DNA of 55,209 nt, from assembly GCA_039920665.1 (NCBI GenBank), contig JBDSDH010000204.1, forward strand, positions 1 to 55,209, read 5' to 3'. This document shows positions 17,688 through 26,030 of the stretch, piece after piece. The position numbers and the translations under genes were made by a program. The number at the start of each line of letters is the position of its first letter. Positions within the stretch are counted from its first letter, which is position 1. The notes under the pieces were generated by a model. The model was not told the DNA's origin. It searched no databases and worked only from the letters and a program-made list of their open reading frames with translations. Source of the DNA: WLMZ01 sp039920665 (GTDB lineage: Bacteria > Actinomycetota > Acidimicrobiia > Acidimicrobiales > Ilumatobacteraceae).

Positions 17688-17731
17688 GAGAACCTGAGAG
17701 AACCTGAGAGAACCTTGAGAGAACCTTGAGA
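17684..17731 (+). promoter_or_regulatory. Tandem CTGAGAGAAC / CTTGAGA array upstream of a response regulator
   Basis: Three perfect CTGAGAGAAC decamers start at 17684, 17694 and 17704 and run into two CTTGAGA copies at 17714 and 17725, 11 bases apart. The last pair has the 7+4 layout of OmpR/PhoB-type binding sites. The array begins inside the hisD stop codon and lies about 60 bases before the response regulator gene, so it may be an autoregulatory site enlarged by repeat duplication. Confidence 0.55.
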
Positions 17732-17789
17732 CGGAGACGACACGGTCGATGTCACCAGGGTGCAGCCGCAGCACGTACGCTCGGTGCAC

Positions 17790-18476
17790 ATGAGCTCGTT
17801 GTTGTTGGTCGAAGACGACGAACGGATCAGCCAACCCCTCGTACGTATGTTGCAAGCGGAAGGTTTCGTCGTTCGCCACGTCGAGATGGGGGCGGCTGCA
17901 TTGGCATCGGTCCAGCAGCACGCGCCTGACATCGTCCTGCTCGATCTCAGCCTGCCGGACATCGACGGCCTCGAAGTGTGCCGTCAGCTGCGAGCCGCTC
18001 TGCCAGCAATTCCAATCGTGATGCTCACCGCCCGAAATGAAGAAGTCGACGTCGTCGTCGGTCTCGACGCCGGCGCCGACGACTACATCACCAAGCCGTT
18101 CCGAGTTGCTGAGCTGACCGCCCGGATCCGCTCGCGTCTGCGGGCCAGCAGTATCGCAACGGCCGGGCCACACGATTCCGACGTGTTCGGCTCGTTGCGG
18201 ATCGACCGCGCCGCACGGCGGGCGTGGATGAACGATGACGAGGTCGCCCTTGCGCCGAAGGAGTTCGACCTGCTGGTTCTGCTCGCCTCCCACGCTGGTG
18301 AGACACTGCGGCGAGAGACGATCATGACCGAAGTGTGGGACGAAAATTGGTGGGGCAGCACCCGCACCCTCGACACCCACGTCGCTGCGCTGCGTCGCAA
18401 ACTCGGTGACACGAGCGATATGCCTGAGCGCATCATCACGATCCGCGGGATCGGGTTCCGCTACGACGTGGGCTGA
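17790..18476 (+). CDS. OmpR-family response regulator
   Basis: A 228-residue regulator. The receiver domain starts SSLLLVEDDERISQPLV, with the phosphoacceptor Asp in IVLLDLSLPDIDG and Lys in YITKPFRVAEL. The DNA-binding half has LAPKEFDLLVLLASHAGE and WGSTRTLDTHVAALRRKL. The frame opens at 17760, but ATG 17790 starts the receiver fold correctly and follows TACGCT by 8 bases. The kinase gene follows after 24 bases on the same strand, so they form a pair. Confidence 0.92.
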   Translation: MSSLLLVEDDERISQPLVRMLQAEGFVVRHVEMGAAALASVQQHAPDIVLLDLSLPDIDGLEVCRQLRAALPAIPIVMLTARNEEVDVVVGLDAGADDYITKPFRVAELTARIRSRLRASSIATAGPHDSDVFGSLRIDRAARRAWMNDDEVALAPKEFDLLVLLASHAGETLRRETIMTEVWDENWWGSTRTLDTHVAALRRKLGDTSDMPERIITIRGIGFRYDVG

Positions 18477-18500
18477 CGCTCGCCAAGGGATCGGTAGCAC

Positions 18501-19718
18501 ATGCGGCGGCGACTGGTCCGAAACACGATCCTGGTCTCGGTGATGGTGCTGGCGGTCCTCGCCACGCCCGTCGTGCTGTTGCTGAAGCAGGCCACCGAGG
18601 AAGCCGTGACGAGCCGGCTGGATGCCACGGCGACGGCGATCTCCAATGTGCTCGCCAACGACATTGCCGAGGGTCGCACGCTCTATGCTCGCAACGTCGC
18701 CAACATCGTCGAAGACACCGATCGGGTCGACGTGTTCCGAGGAACAGAGGCGTTGCTGACGTGGGGACCCGTGATCAACGACCCGATGCACCGCTCGGTC
18801 AGCGGTCCGCTCGGCACGACGATCGATGTCAGCACGAGCAGCAGAGATCTGACGGATCGACTCACCCGCCAGTTCCTGTTGCTGGGGGTGCTGGCAGCCG
18901 GCGGAGTGTTGCTCGCCGCCGTGCTGGCGGCGATTTTCGGAGCGCGCCTCACCCGCCCACTCGAACAACTCGCTGCATCCGCCGGCCGACTCGGCGCCGG
19001 TGACTTCAGCGCCGCTCTACCGCCACCGTCGGGCATTCCCGAGATCGACGACATCCGTTCCACCCTCTCGGCCAGCGCCACCCGACTCGACCAGACACTC
19101 AGCTCCGAGCGCAGTTTCACCGGAGATGCCACCCACCAGCTCCGGACCGGCTTGACCGGCATTGCTCTGCAACTGCAGTTGCTGGCAATGCACGACGACG
19201 AGAACGTCAAGGACGAAGCAACGCAAGCGCTCAACCAAACAGACCGTCTGACAGCGACCCTCGACGAACTGCTCGACCTTGCTCGCGGCGGACGCGGCAG
19301 CCAGCGGATGATCGTGCACCTGCACGACATCGCGCTCGAACACCGAGGCGACTGGATGCAGCGTTACCACTTACGCAAGCGCAACCTGTTGTGCTCGGGG
19401 TCGGGCTCGTCGGTCGTCGCCACGCCGGGATTCGTGGGCCAGATCATCGACATCTTGATCGACAACGCACTCAACCACGGTCGCGGCGATGTGCGGATCG
19501 ACGTGTCCGGACGGCAACTGCAGATCAGCGACGAAGGCATCATCGACGAGAAGTCGGCCGAAGGACTGTTCCGAGGGTCCGACGATCCGGCTGCTCCCCA
19601 CGGCCGCGGCCTGGCGCTGTCTCGTCGATTGGCCCAAGCCGACGGCGGCCGGCTCGAGCTCGTGTCGCGAGCACCAGCCACGTTCGTGTTGACGTTCCCA
19701 GCCGCCCATCCCACCTGA
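18501..19718 (+). CDS. Sensor histidine kinase with variant H-box
   Basis: A 405-residue partner of the regulator upstream. Membrane helices lie at about 9-31 and 130-152 and enclose a short external loop of about 100 residues; a HAMP linker follows (RLTRPLEQLAASAGRLGAGD). The phosphoacceptor box reads FTGDATHQLRTGLTGIALQL: His is present, but the usual Glu and Pro of HELRTP are Gln and Gly. The ATPase part keeps an N-box (IDILIDNALNHG) and GRGLALSRRLAQADGGRLEL, but its G1 box is reduced to ISDEGII. It is probably an active but divergent kinase. Confidence 0.88.
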   Translation: MRRRLVRNTILVSVMVLAVLATPVVLLLKQATEEAVTSRLDATATAISNVLANDIAEGRTLYARNVANIVEDTDRVDVFRGTEALLTWGPVINDPMHRSVSGPLGTTIDVSTSSRDLTDRLTRQFLLLGVLAAGGVLLAAVLAAIFGARLTRPLEQLAASAGRLGAGDFSAALPPPSGIPEIDDIRSTLSASATRLDQTLSSERSFTGDATHQLRTGLTGIALQLQLLAMHDDENVKDEATQALNQTDRLTATLDELLDLARGGRGSQRMIVHLHDIALEHRGDWMQRYHLRKRNLLCSGSGSSVVATPGFVGQIIDILIDNALNHGRGDVRIDVSGRQLQISDEGIIDEKSAEGLFRGSDDPAAPHGRGLALSRRLAQADGGRLELVSRAPATFVLTFPAAHPT

Positions 19719-19804
19719 CGGGCACGATTTCGGTCTCTTGACGATGACCACGTCGAGTGGGGACGCGACCGAAAACTGATCATCAGCAGGGGTACTCTGG
19801 AACG

Positions 19805-21766
19805 ATGAGGCGTCGAATCATTCGGCTCAGCGCGGCTCTGGTGTGCTTGACAGCACTCCCCGTGCTGACCACCATCACCCCATCAGCATCCCCCGTCGCG
19901 GCTGCAGCCGCGGGGGCTCCGTCATCGTTCACGGCACTGTCGTCGCCGGTCAGACTGGCCGACACCCGCGAGAGCGGAGCCGTCGGCGAGGGGGTGACGA
20001 TCAGCGTTGCCGTCACTGGCACAGCAGGATTGCCCGCCAGCGGGTCGGTCAGCGCTGCGGTGCTCAACGTCACCGTCGTCGGCCCGGCTGGCAGTGGTTT
20101 TTGGACCGTGTTCCCGCACGGCACGCCGCGTCCCGAGGCCTCGAACATCAACGTCGATCCAGCTGCATCATTCGCGGGCGCAACCCTCGCGCTGCCGAAC
20201 CTGGTCACCGTGCCGGTCGGCCCCGACGGCATCGTCGACATCTTCGCCCAGCGTGGCGGACACGTGCTGGTGGACATGCTCGGCTACTACTCCCCCACCG
20301 ACGCCGCGACGAGCGGTCGGTTCATCCCGCTCGCAGCGCCGAGTCGGATGCTCGATACCCGCACGACGACCACGCCGTTCACCGCCGGCCAGACCCAGAC
20401 CTTCACCGCTCCAGGCGCGGCGGGCTCGGCGGCTGTCGCTCTCAACGTCACCGCGATCGGCGCAGCGGCCGGGTTCTGGCAGGTCTTCCCGGCCGGCACG
20501 ACCCCTCCGACGTCGTCCAATCTCAACTCGGCCGCCGCCGGCCACATCAGTGCCAACCAGGTCATCGTGCCGGTCGACGCTGCCGGCCAGTTCTCGGTGT
20601 TCTCCCAAACCGGTGGTGATCTCGTGATCGACATCGTCGGCACGTTCACCGGCGACACGGCGCCGTCGTCCACGGTCGGACTCTTCGTGCCGCTGTCGAC
20701 GCCCACCCGATTCCTCGACACTCGCATCGCTGCGCTCAACCCGCTGGTGCCAACCTCGCGCCTGCTACCGGGCTGGAACCTCGAGGTCGCTGTCGCCACC
20801 AACCCGGCGATCGGTCGCACCGACGTCGCCGCCGTGGCACTCAACATCACTGCGACCGACACGTTCGCAGCCGGCTACATCAGTGTGACCCCGGCCGGAT
20901 CCAACAACCCGGCGGTCAAGGCTCGCGCCACCAGCAACCTCAACGTCACCCGAAGTGGCCAGACCATTGCCAACCACGCCATCGTTCCCATCTCCAGCCG
21001 TGGCTTCGACGTGTTCTCGCAGAACCCGACCCAAGTCATCGCCGACGTGAGCGGCTACTACCTCGGTGCCGCCGCACCGTCGCCGTTCGGCACACCACAG
21101 AACGTCGATCCAACGCCGGCGTTCTGTATGACGTTCGCGAGCGAGGCAATTCTGCAAGCCGGCCAGGGCGCCAAGAACGGCAACATCGCCATCGCCCAAC
21201 AGCGTTTGCTCGACCTCGGCTTCTGGCTGCAAGGGGCCGACGGTTCGTACGGGCTCAGCACCCAACAGGCCGTGATGGCGTACCAGAAGTACAACGGCCT
21301 CACCTCGAGCGGCAAGATCGACGCGGCGACTGCTGCCAAGCTCAGCTATCCCAACTGCCGTCCCGTGGCCGGCACGAACTCGGGAACCCTGATGGAAGTC
21401 GACAAGGGCAAGCAGCTCGGCATCTTCATCAACGACGGCAAGCTGCTGTGGATCCTCAATGTGTCGAGCGGTGGCAACTACTTCTACGAGGACGAGATCA
21501 ACGGGGTCACGTACAAGGACACGGCCTACACCGATGTCGGCAACTTCAAGGTTTACCGGGTCAGCGACGAGGTGCGCTACGAAGGATCGCTCGGGACGAT
21601 GTACCGGCCCCGCTTCGTCGTCCGCGGCATCGCCGTCCACGGCGCACCGAATGTTCCCAACTACCCGGCATCCCACGGTTGCATCCGGGTCAGCAACCCG
21701 GCGATGGACATGATCTGGGGCGCCAACCTGCTGCCGATGGGCGGCCGGGTCTGGATCCACGAGTAA
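19805..21766 (+). CDS. Secreted L,D-transpeptidase with repeat domains
   Basis: A 653-residue exported cell-wall enzyme. A signal peptide (MRRRIIRLSAALVCLTALPV, then a Ala-rich cut region near 35) is followed by three similar domains of about 130 residues, each opening with (V/M/F)LDTR or RLADTR and closing with DMLGYYS, DIVGTF or DVSGYY. A peptidoglycan-binding helical domain lies at about 440-510 (AQQRLLDLGFWLQGADGSYG), and the YkuD catalytic domain at about 527-653 ends HGAPNVPNYPASHGCIRVSN, with the active His and Cys. It cross-links stem peptides 3-3 or attaches proteins. TACTCT stands exactly 6 bases before the ATG at 19805, supporting that start. Confidence 0.9.
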   Translation: MRRRIIRLSAALVCLTALPVLTTITPSASPVAAAAAGAPSSFTALSSPVRLADTRESGAVGEGVTISVAVTGTAGLPASGSVSAAVLNVTVVGPAGSGFWTVFPHGTPRPEASNINVDPAASFAGATLALPNLVTVPVGPDGIVDIFAQRGGHVLVDMLGYYSPTDAATSGRFIPLAAPSRMLDTRTTTTPFTAGQTQTFTAPGAAGSAAVALNVTAIGAAAGFWQVFPAGTTPPTSSNLNSAAAGHISANQVIVPVDAAGQFSVFSQTGGDLVIDIVGTFTGDTAPSSTVGLFVPLSTPTRFLDTRIAALNPLVPTSRLLPGWNLEVAVATNPAIGRTDVAAVALNITATDTFAAGYISVTPAGSNNPAVKARATSNLNVTRSGQTIANHAIVPISSRGFDVFSQNPTQVIADVSGYYLGAAAPSPFGTPQNVDPTPAFCMTFASEAILQAGQGAKNGNIAIAQQRLLDLGFWLQGADGSYGLSTQQAVMAYQKYNGLTSSGKIDAATAAKLSYPNCRPVAGTNSGTLMEVDKGKQLGIFINDGKLLWILNVSSGGNYFYEDEINGVTYKDTAYTDVGNFKVYRVSDEVRYEGSLGTMYRPRFVVRGIAVHGAPNVPNYPASHGCIRVSNPAMDMIWGANLLPMGGRVWIHE

Positions 21767-21831
21767 CCCTCGGGTTCTGACGTTGTTCGGCCATCTGCCC
21801 GACGGATCGTGCCGCTCTCGGCAGGACCCAT

Positions 21832-21848
21832 CGGGCGGTGCCCGTTTT
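21832..21848 (+). terminator. Short GC hairpin with T-run
   Basis: CGGGC and GCCCG with a GGT loop are followed by TTTT, 65 bases after the transpeptidase stop. A second hairpin (TGCCG/CGGCA, about 21810-21823) lies just before. Together they probably end the transpeptidase transcript before the convergent clpB gene. Confidence 0.6.
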
Positions 21849-21909
21849 CAGCCCCTGACGACTGCACCGAGGTGACTGTCACCCGATTAAAAGGTCGAGC
21901 TGAGTGGGA

Positions 21910-24396
21910 TCAGACTCGCTGGACAGCGATCCGGCCGTCGATGGCATCGACTCGGATCGTGTCACCTTCGCCGACACCTGCTTCGAGGATCAACGTCGCC
22001 GCCCGGTCGCTGATCTCGCGCTGGATCACCCGCTTCAGCGGACGAGCACCGAACGCCGGATCGAAGCCTTCGTGGGCCAGCAGTCGCATCGCCTCCGGGG
22101 TGACATCGAGCGTGATCCGCCGCGCCGCCATCCGGTTGCGCAGCGAACCGAGCTGGATCACGACGATGTGGTTGATGTCCTCTTCGGTCAGCGACCGGAA
22201 GCGAATGATGTCGTCGACCCGGTTGATGAATTCCGGCTTGAAGAAACTGCTCGGATCACCTTGGAGGTTGCTCGTCATGATCAGCACCACGTTGGTGAAG
22301 TTGACCGTGCGACCCTGACCGTCGGTGAGTCGACCATCGTCGAGCACCTGCAGCAATACGTTGAACACGTCGGGGTGAGCCTTTTCGATCTCGTCGAGCA
22401 ACACCACGCTGTACGGCCGGCGACGGACCGCTTCGGTCAACTGGCCACCCTCGTCGTAGCCGACGTAGCCGGGAGGCGCACCGATCAGGCGGGTCACGGA
22501 GAACTTCTCCATGTACTCGCCCATGTCGATTCGAACCATGGCCTTGTCATCGTCGAACAGGTACTCGGCGACGCTGCGGGCGAGTTCGGTCTTGCCGACG
22601 CCCGTCGGTCCGAGGAACATGAACGAACCGATCGGTCGGTTGGGATCGCTGAGACCCGCCCGGCTGCGCCGGATCGCGTTCGCGACCGCGGTGACCGCAT
22701 CGTCCTGGCCGATCACACGCTGGTGGAGGTGATCTTCGAGGTGGACGAGCTTGGCCATCTCACCCTCCATCAGCCGGGTGACGGGTACACCGGTCCACTT
22801 GCTGACGACCTCAGCGATGTCTTCGGCATCGACTTCTTCCTTCAGCATCCGAGTGCCGCTCTGGAGCGTGTCGAGGTGCTTGGTGGCCTCGTCGATCCTC
22901 CGTTCAAGCTCGGGGATACGCCCGTAGCGGATCTCGGCCGCGACGTTGAGATCGCTTTCGCGCTCGACCTGGGTGCGGAGATGCTCGAGTTCTTCCTTGA
23001 GAGTGCGGATCGCGGTGATCGCCTGCTTCTCGCCGTCCCAGTGGCCGCGCATCGTCGCGCTCTGGGCATTGAGGGTGGCGAGTTCGTCCTCGAGTGTCGA
23101 CAACCGTTCCTTGGACTGGCTGTCGGTTTCCTTGCTGAGCGCGACCTGCTCGATCTCGAGCTGCAGGATCCGGCGCTCGACGATGTCGATCTCGGTCGGC
23201 ATCGAATCGATCTCGATTCGGAGCTTGCTGGCCGCCTCGTCCATCAGGTCGATCGCCTTGTCGGGCAGGAACCGGTTGGTGAGGTAGCGATCACTGAGCA
23301 CCGCAGCGCTGACGAGCGCGTTGTCCTGGATGCGGACACCGTGGTGGACCTCGTAACGCTCCTTCAGCCCACGCAAGATCGCCACCGTGTCCTCGACCGA
23401 TGGTTCGCCCGCGAACACTTGCTGGAACCGGCGCTCGAGCGCTGAGTCCTTCTCGATGTATTTGCGGTACTCGTCGAGGGTGGTTGCGCCGATCATGTGC
23501 AATTCGCCGCGAGCCAGCATCGGCTTGATCATGTTCCCGGCATCCATCGCGCCCTCGGCTGCACCGGCACCGACGATCGTGTGGATCTCGTCGATGAACG
23601 TGATGACCTCACCTTGGGCGTCGATGATCTCCTTGAGCACCGCCTTGAGCCGCTCCTCGAACTCGCCGCGATACTTCGCACCGGCGAGCATCGAGGCGAT
23701 GTCGAGTGAGATCAGGCGCTTGCCCTTCAGACCTTCCGGCACGTCGCCGTCGGCGATCCGACGGGCAAGTCCCTCGACGATCGCAGTTTTGCCGACACCG
23801 GGTTCGCCGATCAGGACAGGGTTGTTCTTGGTGCGGCGGCTGAGCACTTGGATGATCCGGCGGATCTCCTCGTCACGGCCGATGACGGGATCGATCTTGC
23901 CGTCACGCGCCCGTTGGGTGAGATCCTGGCCGTACTTCTCGAGCGCCTGGAACTGCTCTTCCGGGTCCTGGCTGTTGACCCGGTGGCTGCCGCGCACCTG
24001 CTGCAGTGCTTGCAGCAGTTCTTCGCTGCCGACCCCGAGCCGCTGGTTCATTGCGAGCAAGAGGTGCTCGACCGACAGGAAGTCGTCCTTCAAATCCTTG
24101 CGGTAGGTCTCGGCATTCTCGGCGATGTTGTTGAGCTCGCGGCTCATCCGAGGCTCGGCGCCGCCATATGCCTTGGGCAGTTTGCGGACCGCCTCGTCGG
24201 CTTTGTTGCGGACCATCCCCGGCGCCATCCCGAGCGCTCCGAGCAAGCTCGTGGCAATGGTGCCGTCCTGGCTCATCAGTGCGACGAGCACGTGGTCGGG
24301 GGTGATCTCAGGGTTGCTGTTGCCCTTGGCCTGATCGATGGCCGCGGCAAATGCTTCTTGAGTCTTGTGTGTCCACTTCTTCGGGTCGAACGCCAT
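21910..24396 (-). CDS. clpB: ATP-dependent disaggregase ClpB
   Basis: An 828-residue hexameric AAA+ chaperone that pulls proteins out of aggregates together with DnaK. It has an N-domain (1-140), a first ATPase with Walker A GEPGVGKT at 197-204 and FIDEIHTIVGAG, a coiled-coil middle domain (about 400-520), and a second ATPase with GPTGVGKT near 596-603, VLLDEIEKAH and the sensor-2 GARPLKRVIQ. The middle domain separates it from ClpC. The ATG lies exactly 6 bases after TAGAGT, so the message is probably leaderless. Directly upstream are a DnaA-box sequence and an HspR-type dyad. Confidence 0.96.
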   Translation of the reverse strand: MAFDPKKWTHKTQEAFAAAIDQAKGNSNPEITPDHVLVALMSQDGTIATSLLGALGMAPGMVRNKADEAVRKLPKAYGGAEPRMSRELNNIAENAETYRKDLKDDFLSVEHLLLAMNQRLGVGSEELLQALQQVRGSHRVNSQDPEEQFQALEKYGQDLTQRARDGKIDPVIGRDEEIRRIIQVLSRRTKNNPVLIGEPGVGKTAIVEGLARRIADGDVPEGLKGKRLISLDIASMLAGAKYRGEFEERLKAVLKEIIDAQGEVITFIDEIHTIVGAGAAEGAMDAGNMIKPMLARGELHMIGATTLDEYRKYIEKDSALERRFQQVFAGEPSVEDTVAILRGLKERYEVHHGVRIQDNALVSAAVLSDRYLTNRFLPDKAIDLMDEAASKLRIEIDSMPTEIDIVERRILQLEIEQVALSKETDSQSKERLSTLEDELATLNAQSATMRGHWDGEKQAITAIRTLKEELEHLRTQVERESDLNVAAEIRYGRIPELERRIDEATKHLDTLQSGTRMLKEEVDAEDIAEVVSKWTGVPVTRLMEGEMAKLVHLEDHLHQRVIGQDDAVTAVANAIRRSRAGLSDPNRPIGSFMFLGPTGVGKTELARSVAEYLFDDDKAMVRIDMGEYMEKFSVTRLIGAPPGYVGYDEGGQLTEAVRRRPYSVVLLDEIEKAHPDVFNVLLQVLDDGRLTDGQGRTVNFTNVVLIMTSNLQGDPSSFFKPEFINRVDDIIRFRSLTEEDINHIVVIQLGSLRNRMAARRITLDVTPEAMRLLAHEGFDPAFGARPLKRVIQREISDRAATLILEAGVGEGDTIRVDAIDGRIAVQRV

Positions 24397-24402
24397 ATTC
24401 GC

Positions 24403-24408
24403 ACTCTA
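24403..24408 (-). promoter_or_regulatory. clpB -10 hexamer (leaderless start)
   Basis: TAGAGT on the minus strand ends 6 bases before the clpB ATG, so the A of the start codon is the likely first base of the RNA. The same spacing recurs at several other genes of the window. Confidence 0.6.
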
Positions 24409-24410
24409 GC

Positions 24411-24419
24411 TGTGGATAA
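24411..24419 (-). promoter_or_regulatory. Perfect DnaA-box 9-mer in the clpB promoter
   Basis: TTATCCACA on the minus strand, inside the 12-mer GTTATCCACAGC, lies between the -10 hexamer of clpB and the upstream dyad. The same 12-mer occurs in the dnaK upstream region. Confidence 0.55.
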
Positions 24420-24420
24420 C

Positions 24421-24447
24421 AAAGTTGATACGACTCGTATCAACTTT
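24421..24447. promoter_or_regulatory. 13-bp dyad, HspR-type operator upstream of clpB
   Basis: A perfect inverted repeat, AAAGTTGATACGA / TCGTATCAACTTT, with a 1-base centre. Its core TTGA-n11-TCAA has the same spacing as the HAIR element CTTGAGT-n7-ACTCAAG bound by HspR. It covers the -35 region of clpB, the right place for repression. HspR is encoded in this window at 29736-30125. Confidence 0.6.
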
Positions 24448-24505
24448 TCCGATGGTTCCAGCAAGTTCTCACACCTGTCGCGCACCCCTTTGGCACACTG
24501 ATGGC

Positions 24506-25924
24506 ATGGGTCAAAACAGCCAGCAACGGCGGGCCGCCAAACAACGGCGGGCCGCACGCCAGCAGCGCCTCACGGGCGCGGCCGGACCTCGATCTCAGGA
24601 TCCCAGAACCGTCACCGGCGAAGCGCACCATCAGCCGCAGAAATCCCCTGGCCGGCCAACGGCCGATCGGTTGGTGATGGATGCGGTCCTGCTCACCTCG
24701 CCCAAAGGTGACCCGAGCCCCGGGTTCGCTCGTGCGCTCGACGCCCTGATCGATCTCGAGACCAACAGTGAGCCGGAGCACCGCCCGACGACCGCGATCA
24801 CCGCCAAGCTGCTGCACCAGATCACCGACCTCTACGAACAGGGCTGGCAACCTGGCGATCTCGCCCATGGCGTCAAACGAAACGGCACCGCTCGCGGGCA
24901 CCGTTTGATCATCGCGATGATCGCCAACGAGGCTCGGTCAGCCTCGGCAGCCACCCGAGCACCGCAGGGGTGGCTCGATCAACTCGACGATCTCGGCGCC
25001 TACGACCCAATCCGGTCGAGCGTCATCGGCGGGCACGACCAGCCGATCAACGGTTGGGCCCGAGCCGAAAGGGTGTACGTCGACGAGAAGTTGGCGATCG
25101 CGCTGCAGGTGCTCCATGCGGTCCTCAGGTTCGGCAAGATCCCGCTGCTCGCCGATCCTCCATCGCGTTGGACCGACAGCAACCGTGGCTCGCTCCCGCG
25201 ACCGGAAGCGTCGAGCGCAGAGGTCGACGCCAAGGCGCTCAAACTGATCCGGGCGCTGCTCGCCAAGGCTGAAGCCACCACGTTCGAAGCGGAAGCCGAG
25301 ACGTTCACGGCCAAGGCTCAAGAGATGATGACCCGCTACTCCATCGATGCAGCCGTACTCGCTGCCGCACATGCTGGTGACGGCACGGGCAGGATCTCGG
25401 GGGTGGTGTCGCGCCGGGTCCACATCGACAGCCCGTACGCCGACGAAAAGGCCACGTTCTTGGCGATGATCGCCGACGTCAACGGCGCCAAGTCGGTGTG
25501 GACACCGAACTTCGGGTTCGCCACGGTGACCGGGTTCCCGGTCGATCTGCAGCTCACCGATCTGCTGTTCACCTCGCTGCTGGTTCAGGCCAATCACGCG
25601 TCGGCGGCGTTCACGTCCGCGGATCGGCAACTGCGCACCGCGTCGTTCCGGCGAGCGTTCCTGGTTTCGTTCGCACAGCGGATCTCCGAGCGCCTGCGCA
25701 CCACGCGTCGCCACGTTGCCACGGTGGCCGCCGAACAGTACGGATCGTCGCTCGTACCGATCCTGGCCAATCGCGCCGTTGCAGTGACGGCCGAGTTCGA
25801 GCGCATCTTCCCGACCACGACGAAGATGAAGAGTCGCTCCTACAACTCGTTGGGCTGGTACGCCGGTCAAGAAGCAGCCGACAAGGCCGACATCGGCCAC
25901 GGCGAAGCAATCACTGCGGGCTGA
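24506..25924 (+). CDS. DUF2786 domain protein
   Basis: A 472-residue soluble protein of unknown function. The N-terminus is basic (QQRRAAKQRRAARQQRL); the DUF2786 helical motif is at about 244-285 (ALKLIRALLAKAEATTFEAE, then AETFTAKAQEMMTRYSID). The remainder (about 300-470) resembles the domain that commonly follows DUF2786, with many helices and a basic FPTTTKMKSRSYNSLGWYAG end. It diverges from clpB. Its upstream block (TCGCG, ACCCCTT, then 15 bases to the ATG) is shared with the SNF2 helicase gene downstream. Start is ATG 24506 rather than the frame opening at 24425. Confidence 0.82.
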   Translation: MGQNSQQRRAAKQRRAARQQRLTGAAGPRSQDPRTVTGEAHHQPQKSPGRPTADRLVMDAVLLTSPKGDPSPGFARALDALIDLETNSEPEHRPTTAITAKLLHQITDLYEQGWQPGDLAHGVKRNGTARGHRLIIAMIANEARSASAATRAPQGWLDQLDDLGAYDPIRSSVIGGHDQPINGWARAERVYVDEKLAIALQVLHAVLRFGKIPLLADPPSRWTDSNRGSLPRPEASSAEVDAKALKLIRALLAKAEATTFEAEAETFTAKAQEMMTRYSIDAAVLAAAHAGDGTGRISGVVSRRVHIDSPYADEKATFLAMIADVNGAKSVWTPNFGFATVTGFPVDLQLTDLLFTSLLVQANHASAAFTSADRQLRTASFRRAFLVSFAQRISERLRTTRRHVATVAAEQYGSSLVPILANRAVAVTAEFERIFPTTTKMKSRSYNSLGWYAGQEAADKADIGHGEAITAG

Positions 25925-25990
25925 TTCGAACTGCTCGCTCGGTCGCCCGGTCGGTCGCTCGCAGTCGCTCTGTCGCGGTCGCTCGGTCGC
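25925..25990. repeat. Imperfect GCTCGGTC repeats
   Basis: Irregular copies of an 8-base unit (GCTCGGTC, GGTCGCTC and similar) fill the gap after the DUF2786 stop. There is no sign of coding. Confidence 0.5.
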
Positions 25991-26030
25991 TCGGGATTGG
26001 TTCGCGACACCCCTTCGGTACCGTTGTGGC

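Noticed and set aside
24491..24505. TGGCAC-n5-TGGCA resembling a sigma-54 promoter before the DUF2786 gene
   Set aside because: Actinobacteria normally lack sigma-54, the second element is imperfect, and the similar SNF2 promoter does not have it.
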